The position numbers were made by a program, and so were the translations under genes. A DNA stretch of 64,000 bases from a virus. Below, one piece after another: positions 41,979 through 51,354 of the stretch. A model generated the notes under the pieces. The model was not told the origin of the DNA. It made no database searches and saw only the letters and a list, made by a program, of their open reading frames with translations. Every line of letters begins with the position of its first letter. The first letter of the stretch is position 1. Where the stretch lies: IMG/VR virus record IMGVR_UViG_3300026521_000466, positions 1 through 64,000 of that record; one strand, given 5' to 3'.

Positions 41979-44393
41979 TTACACCTCTTCATCCATTTCA
42001 TCATTTTTGTTACCTGTTCCCTCACTAGGTTTTTCTCCAGGAGTACTGTTATCTTCGTTTTCCTCAGGCAATTCATACTCATCCAGTTCATCTAGTTTCT
42101 TATCTGTCTTTTTTACATCTTTGACAGTTTTCTTTTTATAGTTTATAAATGCCTCTTTAGCATTCTCTACAAAGAGTTTATAATCCTCTAATGGTGTACT
42201 GCTTACACCGTCTTCTGTTTTGGTAAACAGAGTAAATAGTTCAGGCATATAGTTGTTCTCAGCCATCCATTGTCTTAGTAGAGCTGCCTTCATGGCATCT
42301 TTGATATCTTCAAGTTTTTCACCTATTGAACCACTTAACTCTTCAGAGATAACATCCGAAGAAAGATGAAGATCGATAACTTTCTCAATATTATCAAGTC
42401 TTGCTTCAAACTGTTTATCCAGCGCATTGTCTTCAAAGTTTTCTATCTTAGGCAATGATATTTTAAATATCTTGATAAACTCATTGATTAGGTATTCCAT
42501 TATGGCGTCGTCATCGATATTATTGTCTTTAAAGAATTGAATTAAAGAATCATCAAGTCTTCCAAGCAACTGTTTGAATCTTTTTTCTAAGATGTCGATT
42601 ACTTTGTTTCGTAGTGTGAAATCATGCTTGATTATTATCTCTGAAAATTCTTTCAGTGCTTTATTGTATGGTTTTTGTTTACGAATATTGTCTCTCGCAA
42701 ACATTAAGTTTTGCGTGTTTATAGTTCCTGCAAAATCAGCATCACTCAATGCACTCTCTGCAATCTCCGGTGCAATCCCTATTTTCATATAGGTAGCTCG
42801 TCTAAGTTCTTCATCGATATCGCTGTCTGGTATTTTAATGTCCATATCCATGACACTTCCTTCGATATCAAAGGTAGGTACATCTTTATGAGTGATGTTT
42901 AAAACCACACCACTATTATGCAACCAATCAGTTACATCAGTTGAGCTAACTAAACCATTTGGCATAGTCATTGATCTGTTTCTATTAATAAAGTTTCTTG
43001 CCTTTGCAATTACTTTATCTATACCTTTAACATCGTCATCAATAGTAATGTCATATTTCTCAAGAGGCAGGACACTTCTTAGATTACCGAATACCCTAGC
43101 GTGTCTAAGTAGAGATCGCAGTGAACTGATACTTGCCAAATCCTCTAGTACTGTTTTACCTGTTCCGTTATCTCTATAGTTTGCAGCCACATACCACAAA
43201 TATTCTTTTGGAATGAATAGTATTTTTGTTTTCTGTTTCTTCAAAGCTCTATTCAGCATAACCAGATAAATACTGTTTAACATTTCTGTATCTACAAGTT
43301 CAGAGAGCTTATTTCCAACTACCATATTTTTCAATTTGTTATCGATGATTGTTGAGGCGATATCATCAAGTTCATTAATGCGGGGCTCTTTTTTTTCATT
43401 TTCTGCCGATTTCTCTTTAGCTTTCTCTATAATAGATCTAGTTAATACTAATGCGTTAGACAAATCATCATTTTCATCTTTTTTCATTCCGTTCATTCTT
43501 GTATAGCTACTACCACTGATAGGCATGTAGTTTTCATCCAAGGTGATCACATACCCTAAATGTTTTTTTGGATCATGTTTATACGATATTGGGGTTACGG
43601 CCTCTGCTGGGATTTGCATTCTAAACGGCCTGCCTTGTGATTTATTCACTTTGGTGGAAAGAGCAAATAGATTTTTTACAGTATCCGTATCAGTTACTCC
43701 ATCTTTAAAGACTGCGTCTAGTATTTTTTTACTCTTTGCCTTGGAAATAGTGTTACTTAGATCATCACCTTCCAAATTTGCATCTAGTGATAGTTCACCT
43801 AGCTTCATTACAGACGGGTCATTAATTGGAGTTATATAATCCCCTACATAATTAAAAAACTCTCGATCGTCGTTGTCTGTTTCTATTTGGTAGTTTTCAG
43901 CAGTTCTATTTATTACCGCACTTTCAAGGTTAGCTGAGCCAGTAGTAAACATTATTTGATCTATCATCTGTTCTGGTAATATTAATTCGCAATATGCTCC
44001 GTCTGTCACCATTGCTGTTTTGATAATATCATAAATTCTCTCTTCTATTTTATAATAGTTTAGAATATCATCTTTAAATGTTTTTAATAGCTCTGTTCTT
44101 GTTTCAGCGTCAAACAGATTTGTATTTTCTGTAGACATCGCTATAGTATCTGTTATTACATCAGTAGGCGCTGTCATACTACTAATAATAATATTAAGTA
44201 TAAACTCTAATTCAGGGAATGTTTCCAATATTTCTCTGCTTATACGTTTTTTATCTCTAGTGAATCTACCGACGATGTTATAATCTATTTTATCTAGGTC
44301 TATTCCATGAGAATTGTCATCTCCATCAGAGATTATTTTATTACTGATATAGTCATGTGTGCCATTCTCAGGCTTTTTTAACGTCTTATCCAT
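41979..44393 (-). CDS. portal protein
   Basis: An 804-residue protein with portal architecture. The N-terminal region has the wing pattern (RFTRDKKRISREI followed by PELEFILNIIISSM), a long helical stem-type region lies in the middle (SALSDADFAGTINTQNLMFARDN, as in many portals), and the C-terminus is acidic, Pro/Gly-rich and disordered. Portals form the dodecameric vertex ring through which terminase packages DNA. Size and neighbouring inner-body-type genes match phiKZ gp129. I start at 44393 because AAAGG is eight bases upstream; the ATG two codons earlier is too close to it. Confidence 0.8.
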   Translation of the reverse strand: MDKTLKKPENGTHDYISNKIISDGDDNSHGIDLDKIDYNIVGRFTRDKKRISREILETFPELEFILNIIISSMTAPTDVITDTIAMSTENTNLFDAETRTELLKTFKDDILNYYKIEERIYDIIKTAMVTDGAYCELILPEQMIDQIMFTTGSANLESAVINRTAENYQIETDNDDREFFNYVGDYITPINDPSVMKLGELSLDANLEGDDLSNTISKAKSKKILDAVFKDGVTDTDTVKNLFALSTKVNKSQGRPFRMQIPAEAVTPISYKHDPKKHLGYVITLDENYMPISGSSYTRMNGMKKDENDDLSNALVLTRSIIEKAKEKSAENEKKEPRINELDDIASTIIDNKLKNMVVGNKLSELVDTEMLNSIYLVMLNRALKKQKTKILFIPKEYLWYVAANYRDNGTGKTVLEDLASISSLRSLLRHARVFGNLRSVLPLEKYDITIDDDVKGIDKVIAKARNFINRNRSMTMPNGLVSSTDVTDWLHNSGVVLNITHKDVPTFDIEGSVMDMDIKIPDSDIDEELRRATYMKIGIAPEIAESALSDADFAGTINTQNLMFARDNIRKQKPYNKALKEFSEIIIKHDFTLRNKVIDILEKRFKQLLGRLDDSLIQFFKDNNIDDDAIMEYLINEFIKIFKISLPKIENFEDNALDKQFEARLDNIEKVIDLHLSSDVISEELSGSIGEKLEDIKDAMKAALLRQWMAENNYMPELFTLFTKTEDGVSSTPLEDYKLFVENAKEAFINYKKKTVKDVKKTDKKLDELDEYELPEENEDNSTPGEKPSEGTGNKNDEMDEEV

Positions 44394-44419
44394 TTTCATT
44401 ACCTTTAAGGAGTATAATT

Positions 44420-46390
44420 ATGTATTATATTACATCAAATAATAACGTCGGTCAGATATTTAATCTGGCAAATTCATTAATAATAAAATCTCATGTCATG
44501 GCCGTACACATGAATATTCAACTAGAGAGTAAGATGGGTGTCCAATATGACAGCAATGACTTAAGTACATGGCCATATTATAGAAATTTAGCGGGATTGC
44601 CACATAATGCCAATACAGAAATTGTTGTGAGTTCGATTGATACTGGCACTAATGTTGTTATGGATAATACTTTCAAAAATACACATCCTAAAACATACGC
44701 TAAGTTAATGACGTATGACGTATTCTACGACGCATTAATTAACAAGTATGTTGGTCAAGAGTTATATATAATAGGTATGTTAAACCCAACAGACATCGAT
44801 GTTATTATATCGTCTGAAGATGGGACAATACTGTATTATAATAGAGACTATGTGGAGTATAATGAGCAGTCCCTTATACCAACATTAGAAGTTAATATTA
44901 AAGGGTATATGGCGAGGTGGTTATTTGAAGAGTATATATTGACAGATAATTTATACCTCCCAGGTTTTTGGAAAACTATGGTTGGTTTTATTGTTAAAAA
45001 GATATACAATATACGCCATAGGAACATTATTACCTATGAAGTAAATGAGTATTATAAAACAGTCATTCTAAATTCACATATGAATTTAGGTTTGTTTGCT
45101 TCTGTACTTTCAAAAGATGTAAAGTTATGGCTTGTTAAAAACATTGAATATATTAATTATAATATTGGTAAACACGAGATACTTAAATTAATAGTTGATA
45201 AAATATTTAGGCCTTCTAATATATATGTCGATGAAATAGTGTTGGAAAGAGTAAGGACAGAAAACGTAGAGGGATTGCCAGAGACTGTTACTGATCAGGT
45301 CTATATACGTGATTTTGAAACTGATAAGTCTATAAAATATAATATAGATGATTTAGCATCCATGTATCACAAAGCATATCTTATGAATTCCGATATAGAT
45401 TTAAAAAACATAATTAATGTAGAGGATAAGAGGTTAAGCGAGATAAGAGATATTGAAACGAAAACCAAATATCTGATATTAACTAACCGGTATACAGATA
45501 TTATGTCTCTTATTTACAATGTTGAATTACTCTTTGGCATTATTGTAGTTTCACTGGATACAGATGAGTCTATAAGATTTACTCTAAAGTGTGGCAAAAC
45601 TATATACACTACAAAAAAAGAGTTACTACGCACATTCATCTATCTGCTGTTGAAGTATCATGGTGATTCTGATTTTCATATTGAGAATGTTATTATACAT
45701 AGTATAATTTCTAATACTGCATCTGAATATGGGATAAATTACACACCTATCAGCGATTACCTCAATGTAGTAAAGTCAAATATAGATACAATACTTCAAG
45801 AAGAGAGTGATTTTGTAAAGCAACAACATGAAATATATAAATACTTACAAACAGAGAGAAGTAACTTACCAGATGATTTTTTTAGATTTGAATTTGATAG
45901 GTTTGTACATAGTATAAGAGATGAAAGTATTATTAATATCGATGTGAATAATAACCTAAGTAATGATTTATTATCAACTGTTATTACATTTGAACAACTA
46001 TTTGAAGCTATATGTGAGATAATGAATATCAGTATTCCCGATAATGATCGAGCAGATATGTTCAAAAATATAATGGATAGATTAACATCGTATACAATTA
46101 ATGCGGTGGTAGCAAATAATACATCTGATGCATTTATACCAGATCATACAATGAAATTAGAAGGACCAACTATAGCTACTATAGATGGGGCTACATTAGA
46201 TTGTAGAGGAGCTGTCGCAGAGCCTACTCCTATGGCTGATACTAGGAAGGCAGTAATAAGAAGAGGCAATAACGATATATTGTTTATAGAAGATATGGAA
46301 GCCCCTATATTCTTTACAAGGGCAGTAAAGGGAAGTACTCGCATAGTAAAAGATAGAATGCTAATAGACATAATAGATGCAGGGGATTAA
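44420..46390 (+). CDS. virion-type protein, 656 residues
   Basis: No family recognised. Starts with a beta/helix N-terminus (YYITSNNNVGQIFNLANS), then long mixed regions rich in Ile, Tyr, Asn and Asp, ending in a beta-rich 80-residue tail (KLEGPTIATIDGATLDCRGA...). AAGGAGTATAATT marks the ATG at 44420. Its start codon is only 26 bases from that of the divergent portal gene, so promoters for each must lie within the other's coding region. It overlaps the convergent beta C-terminal gene by four bases. A virion role is likely from composition and location. Confidence 0.68.
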   Translation: MYYITSNNNVGQIFNLANSLIIKSHVMAVHMNIQLESKMGVQYDSNDLSTWPYYRNLAGLPHNANTEIVVSSIDTGTNVVMDNTFKNTHPKTYAKLMTYDVFYDALINKYVGQELYIIGMLNPTDIDVIISSEDGTILYYNRDYVEYNEQSLIPTLEVNIKGYMARWLFEEYILTDNLYLPGFWKTMVGFIVKKIYNIRHRNIITYEVNEYYKTVILNSHMNLGLFASVLSKDVKLWLVKNIEYINYNIGKHEILKLIVDKIFRPSNIYVDEIVLERVRTENVEGLPETVTDQVYIRDFETDKSIKYNIDDLASMYHKAYLMNSDIDLKNIINVEDKRLSEIRDIETKTKYLILTNRYTDIMSLIYNVELLFGIIVVSLDTDESIRFTLKCGKTIYTTKKELLRTFIYLLLKYHGDSDFHIENVIIHSIISNTASEYGINYTPISDYLNVVKSNIDTILQEESDFVKQQHEIYKYLQTERSNLPDDFFRFEFDRFVHSIRDESIINIDVNNNLSNDLLSTVITFEQLFEAICEIMNISIPDNDRADMFKNIMDRLTSYTINAVVANNTSDAFIPDHTMKLEGPTIATIDGATLDCRGAVAEPTPMADTRKAVIRRGNNDILFIEDMEAPIFFTRAVKGSTRIVKDRMLIDIIDAGD

Positions 46391-46404
46391 ACCCCGGCAT
46401 CTAT
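46373..46404. terminator. palindrome with overlapping convergent stop codons in its loop
   Basis: ATAGATGC/GCATCTAT and, after one mismatch, GGGG/CCCC form the stem; the loop ATTAAA contains TAA of the rightward gene and TTA (TAA leftward) of the beta C-terminal gene. Confidence 0.65.
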
Positions 46405-47046
46405 ATGTATTGCTTTCATGTATGCTTTTAACGTTTTCCCTATTTGGGTTTTATCCATAAACGGTTTCAGTTCTTGTTGGTTGACTTTGCCTTTTTTCAT
46501 AAGCATTCCTTTGAATGCATTTGAAGCACTTACATCACCGCCTCTAATTCCGAGTAGTTCTTTTAGAGAAACATCCATACCAATAGATTTCAGTATTTGC
46601 GTCTCCATATTTGAAAGTTCCCCACTTTTGCTATCACCTGCCACTTGGCCGGTGATGGTATTTCTTACCTTAGTGTTTTTATGCACTGTAAAGTTCTTCA
46701 TAATGTGTTGAGCAGCTAATCTTACCGGGAGTTCCAATATCTGATATTTGATATCAGGGGTAAATACATTTTCACCATCAGTAATGGTTAGTTTTTGATA
46801 TATATCTATTTTTAACTCTTTCAGTATCTTTCTGTTTCTGTTGGCATCTAACTTTATTTTAGGATGACCTTCTGGAGCGATTATGGTTAATGTACTTTTA
46901 CCATCTTTAATATCTTGTCTAAGTTGTTCAAACTCTTTATTGGAGAGTCCTTTAAAGAACTCTTCATATATTTTTTTATTTTCTCCGCTCGGGTCTATCT
47001 TTTGTATATATTTAAGAATAAACGACTCTGCTTTTTTTCTATCCAT
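46387..47046 (-). CDS. RNA polymerase beta subunit C-terminal piece
   Basis: A 219-residue protein that I align with the C-terminus of cellular beta. SGELSNMETQILKSIG (141-156) matches FGEMEVWALEAYGA, and VSLKELLGIRGGDV (159-172) matches YTLQEMLTVKSDDV; the preceding QILELPVRLAAQHI...KVRNTITGQ corresponds to [22 protein letters not shown]. This anchors to the beta-prime N-terminus in cellular enzymes. It would complete the beta piece encoded at 18396-22397, which stops just after its GDK motif. In phiKZ the virion enzyme likewise has a separate beta C-terminal gene (gp149) near the RecA-like gene, as here. Alignment was by eye; identity is low outside these motifs. Confidence 0.75.
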   Translation of the reverse strand: MDRKKAESFILKYIQKIDPSGENKKIYEEFFKGLSNKEFEQLRQDIKDGKSTLTIIAPEGHPKIKLDANRNRKILKELKIDIYQKLTITDGENVFTPDIKYQILELPVRLAAQHIMKNFTVHKNTKVRNTITGQVAGDSKSGELSNMETQILKSIGMDVSLKELLGIRGGDVSASNAFKGMLMKKGKVNQQELKPFMDKTQIGKTLKAYMKAIHIDAGV

Positions 47047-47312
47047 TATAAGTCCTTTAGGATATCATCCACCTCTTTTTCTGCTAATGCTATGTCTCTG
47101 TCAGCTTCTGCTACGGCTTGTTCTGTCTCTTCATCAATGCGGTCATTCACTCGCTGTGAATTAAATGTGGCGACTACATTGGTTTTTATACCTATGTAGT
47201 CTGTAATGGTTGTGTGTTTAGGCTGTTCTTTATACATTGGTTGTTTTACACATGCGGTAAATAGAGAAACAGTAAAAACAGCTATTGTAGATTTTACACT
47301 ATTCATTCTCAT
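47046..47312 (-). CDS. small lipoprotein, 88 residues
   Basis: A signal peptide with basic start (MRMNSVK), hydrophobic core (STIAVFTVSLF) and lipobox LFTAC with Cys 21 predicts lipidation. The mature part is 68 residues, highly charged and helical at the C-terminus (EETEQAVAEADRDIALAEKEVDD). It overlaps the start of the beta C-terminal gene by a few bases. Outer-membrane phage lipoproteins include o-spanins and superinfection-exclusion factors; no i-spanin-like gene is adjacent, so exclusion or envelope binding is an open option. Confidence 0.72.
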   Translation of the reverse strand: MRMNSVKSTIAVFTVSLFTACVKQPMYKEQPKHTTITDYIGIKTNVVATFNSQRVNDRIDEETEQAVAEADRDIALAEKEVDDILKDL

Positions 47313-47321
47313 TAAGCACTC

Positions 47322-48032
47322 CTAGAAAATGAGTGGTATAAGTAATTCATCTGGAGACCCTGACTTAAGCGAACTTACTTTTTTTGTATCAATGCCTGTA
47401 GTAACAATCGTTACGTAGTTAATATCGTCTCCGAAACTCAGTGCATCTGAGATAACAGCCCACTCAATGATCTGTGAGTGTGTTGCATTTACATTCAGTG
47501 TGTCACTGATCATCATCTCGTAATTATATCCATTTCCTGCACTCAAGCCTCTGGAGATCATTGTTACTGTTGTAACTGGGTCATCTGTAGTGTCTGGTTC
47601 TGGTAAATCATATGCTGTAGATTCAGTGTTGCCATAGAGTGAGTCAGACACTCTTAATCCAAGTATATACCCTGTTACAGACACTCCATCTTCAAACATA
47701 TTTGGATCAGGGAGCATGAACAGTGCTTTATTTGTTTTATCGTAATAAATATATGCTTCTGCTTTTTTGATATATGATGCTACTACAGTAATGAATGTAA
47801 ATCTATCTGAATCATCTTCACCAACTACCGTTAATATTGGCACCACAATAGAATTTAATTTATTTTTATCGTAAAGTTCTTCGGATAGAGCGTAATCTCT
47901 ATCTGCGTTGTCATTTCTTTTCTGCGCACCAAATGATTTAGGTACGTGAACTAAGGGCATCCCTCCGTCTAAGTTTAATGTGACGTTGCTTGTCACATTG
48001 CCGTCAATGTCTACATTCAATATGAGTTCCAT
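47322..48032 (-). CDS. virion-type beta-rich protein, 236 residues
   Basis: No family recognised. Strand-rich throughout with Asn/Asp/Thr turns (LILNVDIDGNVTSNVTLNLDGG) and acidic. Overlaps the upstream gene by one base. Composition fits a virion surface or tail protein. AAAGGATTCTA precedes the ATG. Confidence 0.65.
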   Translation of the reverse strand: MELILNVDIDGNVTSNVTLNLDGGMPLVHVPKSFGAQKRNDNADRDYALSEELYDKNKLNSIVVPILTVVGEDDSDRFTFITVVASYIKKAEAYIYYDKTNKALFMLPDPNMFEDGVSVTGYILGLRVSDSLYGNTESTAYDLPEPDTTDDPVTTVTMISRGLSAGNGYNYEMMISDTLNVNATHSQIIEWAVISDALSFGDDINYVTIVTTGIDTKKVSSLKSGSPDELLIPLIF

Positions 48033-48340
48033 TAGAATCCTTTGCTTATAAGTATTTGAATAATCTCATCTAATCTCCGTTTAAACATATCTATTCCGAC
48101 ATCGTCCATTAGTAATAGAGATAATCTGCTATCAATAGTAGCATTATGGATATTCAGCAGGCAATGGAATGCATAAGTGATTGATACAATACCAACCTGT
48201 TCCTGTATGCTAAATATCATGTCCTCTTTTTTTATTATGTAATTAAGTCTGGTAGACTCTTTTTCATATTGCTTGTTGATAATAGTCTTGCTCTCCTCGC
48301 TAAGTGGAGAACAATCTATCAATGATAAAATCTCATCCAT
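48032..48340 (-). CDS. hypothetical helical protein, 102 residues
   Basis: No family recognised. All-helical pattern with an initial acidic helix (MDEILSLIDCSPLSEESK). Start one base after the stop of the RecA-like gene region, in a tightly packed unit with overlapping ends, suggesting a partner of a neighbour. AGAGAGGAAAATGAC precedes the ATG. Confidence 0.65.
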   Translation of the reverse strand: MDEILSLIDCSPLSEESKTIINKQYEKESTRLNYIIKKEDMIFSIQEQVGIVSITYAFHCLLNIHNATIDSRLSLLLMDDVGIDMFKRRLDEIIQILISKGF

Positions 48341-48341
48341 G

Positions 48342-49781
48342 TCATTTTCCTCTCTTTCTATCTTTTAAAAATTCTTCTTGTTTCCAGTAAGGTGTATATT
48401 TACCATGGTACATATTGAACAGATCTATGACAGACAATACATTAGGTGTATCGTCATCATACATACGAATTGTGTAATCATTCTCTGTAGTGAGTATTTC
48501 ATCCCAATCATACCCTTTTGCAATCAATCCTTCATAAAGCTCTTTAGGCTCTACATAGAGTCCTGTTTTAACAACAAATGGGTGATACTGTTTAACTTGT
48601 AGTATGTCGTGTCCTATCTCCAATGCCCTGTGTAGTTTTTTGTTTTTAGCTACTAAGTCACGGACTGTATTTTTACTCATCTTTACACCTGGTAAAAAAA
48701 CACTTTCATGGAAACGATCATTTCCTTCCATAGAGAATTTACCCTCTTCTTTCAAATTTAAGTAGTAACTAAATCCTTCCAAGACACCTTCAGATTGTGA
48801 TACCGCAACATCAATCTTGCAACCTGTAGGACCTGTCTTGTTTCGTAGAGCTTCTAATGTTACCAAGTTCAGGTCAGTTTCTGATTTTGAACCGAATTCA
48901 CTTGCATATTCAGGCTCTTTATCTTTGTTCTTTAATACTTTCAGTCTCACTACTTTCCAAAGCACTTTTGTTAAGTAGTAGAATTCAGGACCTACTTTTT
49001 TTAACTCCTCATTTTCTTTTAATGCAGATAGTTTCTTCATAGGTTTGCTGTATTTATTTTCATCCATAGTGCTTCGCACGCCTATATGGGCAGTAGTAAA
49101 GAAATACATGTTGTATTTTTGTGCCAGTACAGTGATACGACTCAACGCTTTTGTTTTAAACCCTCCAGCTTTCATAAATATCATATTGGTGGAGCCGTCT
49201 TCGCCTTTAGCCTTATCCATCATCTCTTCTGTAACTAATGGTTCAAACTTACTATATGAATCTATTATAGACATTGTTGGCGGGTAGTGTTGGTATACTT
49301 TACCATTCTTTTGAAACATGGGATATTTTATCTTTGGACTCTTGGCGATCTCTTTAGTATAATCCGTTACTATTTTCCACCATTGATCTCCAGCCATCAT
49401 AGATTTATCTGTTAATGACACTATACCTTCATCCTCCTCATCTTCATCAATGAATGGTTGAGGTAAATGCGGATACTTTTCCGCCAGTGAATTCAGTCTG
49501 GGAACACTGACGTTGTTTTCACTATCATAGTAGATGCAGTATGGCATAGTTGATGTTGCTATGGTATCCATGGCTTTCATTGCCAAATGTTGTATGATTA
49601 CAGATTTAAACGAGTTTCCTGGACCAGTCACTGCTGTTAAGGTATTGACTCCGCCGTTTAGAATAGTTTCGTCATATGGTCCTTTTACCCATACTCCTGT
49701 AGGTATATCGAACCCTGTTGACACATTGATAGAATATACTTTCTTAGGTTTTTCCAAATTTAACTTAGGTCTTCCTGACAT
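48342..49781 (-). CDS. RecA/UvsX-like recombinase-type ATPase
   Basis: A 479-residue RecA-fold ATPase. The nucleotide loop is GPGNSFKS (residues 53-60), a shortened Walker A; MSIIDSYSKFEPLV provides the Walker B strand, and KYNMYFFTTAHIG the next core strand. In phages such proteins load on single-stranded DNA and drive recombination-dependent replication together with the SbcCD-type exonuclease. phiKZ has a similar gene (gp152) near its separate beta C-terminal gene. A DnaB/RadA-like helicase role is an alternative because the loop is atypical. AAAAGGAAGTAAT precedes the ATG. Confidence 0.75.
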   Translation of the reverse strand: MSGRPKLNLEKPKKVYSINVSTGFDIPTGVWVKGPYDETILNGGVNTLTAVTGPGNSFKSVIIQHLAMKAMDTIATSTMPYCIYYDSENNVSVPRLNSLAEKYPHLPQPFIDEDEEDEGIVSLTDKSMMAGDQWWKIVTDYTKEIAKSPKIKYPMFQKNGKVYQHYPPTMSIIDSYSKFEPLVTEEMMDKAKGEDGSTNMIFMKAGGFKTKALSRITVLAQKYNMYFFTTAHIGVRSTMDENKYSKPMKKLSALKENEELKKVGPEFYYLTKVLWKVVRLKVLKNKDKEPEYASEFGSKSETDLNLVTLEALRNKTGPTGCKIDVAVSQSEGVLEGFSYYLNLKEEGKFSMEGNDRFHESVFLPGVKMSKNTVRDLVAKNKKLHRALEIGHDILQVKQYHPFVVKTGLYVEPKELYEGLIAKGYDWDEILTTENDYTIRMYDDDTPNVLSVIDLFNMYHGKYTPYWKQEEFLKDRKRGK

Positions 49782-49888
49782 ATTACTTCCTTTTAATTGT
49801 TCTCATTATAAAAACATCATTGATAAATATTTGATTTTTTGTTACTCGTATATTGCGAATTATATACTCTTAAACATTTAAAATGTGG

Positions 49889-49918
49889 TAGTCTGTATGG
49901 CATATGCCATACAGACTA
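49889..49918 (-). terminator. 30-base perfect palindrome containing the dUTPase stop codon
   Basis: Arms TAGTCTGTATGGCAT and ATGCCATACAGACTA are exact reverse complements. The dUTPase-type gene's TAG stop (49916-49918) is the end of the right arm. Confidence 0.7.
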
Positions 49919-50665
49919 TACTACCATGTCATGATAAGTATCATGCAATGCATTATACATATTATCAAATGTCAACTCATCATGTAGTAACAAGTGTTCT
50001 TTAATTTCATTCATTACTACATTATCTTCTACTTCACCCCATTGTTTTACATATGTTCCATCTTGATATCCATTATTAAGCCTCAAGTAGTTCAATGCAT
50101 TCTTTGAAATGTATAACTCATATATTTCGTTCCATTCCATATTGAGGTATGACATCATCACCATTAATACAGACATACTATTTCGAGCTGCCTCAGCCTG
50201 ACTATGTTGTATTACTGCATTGTTAAGAGCTAGAATATGAAATATAAAATTATTTAGTAGCACCCGTACTTTAAAGATATCGAATTCTTTACCCTCTATC
50301 ACATACTCATCATTCTTAGTCTCACCATTGTACTTAAAGGTTACAACTATGTCATCAAACAAACCGGTCAGTGTTTCATGCTTGAAATCTCTTATTTTCA
50401 TAACATATATGATAAGAGAGATGACAAAGTGTAGTAGATCAATTAGTTCCACCTTAGCGTTTTCAAAATCATCACCGCTGTATTTCCAATGTTTCCAGTC
50501 AAAGCTATCTATGAATTCGGCTGCCTCTACAAGGATGGCAGTATCATATGCGATAGGTTTGCCTGTTTTACATATCCCTTTTAACCAATCTTCTCCGCAA
50601 GTTGCGGCATTCAGTTTACTCTGCACTTCAAACAACGAATAGAGCTGTTTCTTGTTTATTCTCAT
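49916..50665 (-). CDS. dimeric (all-alpha) dUTPase family nucleotide pyrophosphatase
   Basis: A 249-residue all-alpha NTP pyrophosphatase. The metal-binding helix pair is clear: EAAEFIDS (E47, E50) with DWKHWK (56-61), then ENAKVELIDLLHF with E73 and D76. This matches dimeric dUTPases, which hydrolyse dUTP to dUMP, keeping uracil out of DNA and feeding dTMP synthesis. Transcription is leftward; TCTGATATAAT (50694-50704) just upstream looks like an extended -10 promoter. It diverges from 50752-51327. Confidence 0.87.
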   Translation of the reverse strand: MRINKKQLYSLFEVQSKLNAATCGEDWLKGICKTGKPIAYDTAILVEAAEFIDSFDWKHWKYSGDDFENAKVELIDLLHFVISLIIYVMKIRDFKHETLTGLFDDIVVTFKYNGETKNDEYVIEGKEFDIFKVRVLLNNFIFHILALNNAVIQHSQAEAARNSMSVLMVMMSYLNMEWNEIYELYISKNALNYLRLNNGYQDGTYVKQWGEVEDNVVMNEIKEHLLLHDELTFDNMYNALHDTYHDMVV

Positions 50666-50751
50666 ATTGATCCTTTACTATTTGATTCTTTAAATTATAT
50701 CAGAATAAAAAAATAGACCTATTAACTGAACTAAATTTCAAAGGTTATGTT

Positions 50752-51327
50752 ATGGCAATATTTAGAATTTTATACCATGAGGATATAAATATTCTTCATA
50801 AGAGTTTTAAAAACTCCAAAGTAAGAGTATATCCTATATCCTACAATGGCGAAGTTATATCGAAGGTCCTAGGCGACCTCCTAAAAGATAAAGTTTATAA
50901 GTCTATTTATAAAGAGACTACTATCTCTCATAGGGTCACTAGGAAGAAAGAGCGAGAAGAGGCATTGGAAAAAACCACTATTATACAGTTGCAGGATGGT
51001 GGGATACATACATATTATAATAATGTGCGGTATACAGTATTTCTTCCTATACATAAAAAGAGCACACGACTATCTTATTTAAAAGCTCCATTGATGCATC
51101 TGTTAACTAAAGCAAAAGAATATAATTCAATAGCTATATCCTTCCCTCTTTATGGAGACGCATTCAGTACGATAAAGATAAAAGATATATTGGACTTGTT
51201 GATTACTTATAGAGATAGATATCCTGCATTTTTTAATCTCTTTATCTTAAAGAAAGAGTTGCCTAAAGTCCAGAAGATATTGAAAAAACATAATATTATA
51301 TTTGATCTAAAAGAGATAAAACCGTAG
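50752..51327 (+). CDS. hypothetical protein, 191 residues, with possible divergent macrodomain-like half
   Basis: No secure family. The second half has the order strand-helix-strand-helix-strand seen in the end of macrodomains: LMHLLTKAKEYNSIAISFPL, then a helix and a final strand FFNLFIL, but it lacks the NPVNT and GKG motifs, so it could not bind ADP-ribose in the usual way. The first half is basic with a charged helix (TRKKEREEALEK). The stop is inside a palindrome shared with the next gene. CTGAACTAAA (50726-50735) may be its promoter. Confidence 0.65.
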   Translation: MAIFRILYHEDINILHKSFKNSKVRVYPISYNGEVISKVLGDLLKDKVYKSIYKETTISHRVTRKKEREEALEKTTIIQLQDGGIHTYYNNVRYTVFLPIHKKSTRLSYLKAPLMHLLTKAKEYNSIAISFPLYGDAFSTIKIKDILDLLITYRDRYPAFFNLFILKKELPKVQKILKKHNIIFDLKEIKP

Positions 51328-51354
51328 ACTACAGTGGAGTTCCACTGTAGTCTA
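51325..51354. terminator. bidirectional terminator containing both convergent stop codons
   Basis: Fourteen-bp perfect stem TAGACTACAGTGGA / TCCACTGTAGTCTA around GT. Its outermost three bases on each side are the TAG stops of the two converging genes, an exact symmetrical arrangement. Confidence 0.8.

Noticed and set aside
50752-51327. Calling the 191-residue protein a second macrodomain
   Set aside because: Only the secondary-structure order is similar; the ADP-ribose-binding motifs are absent.
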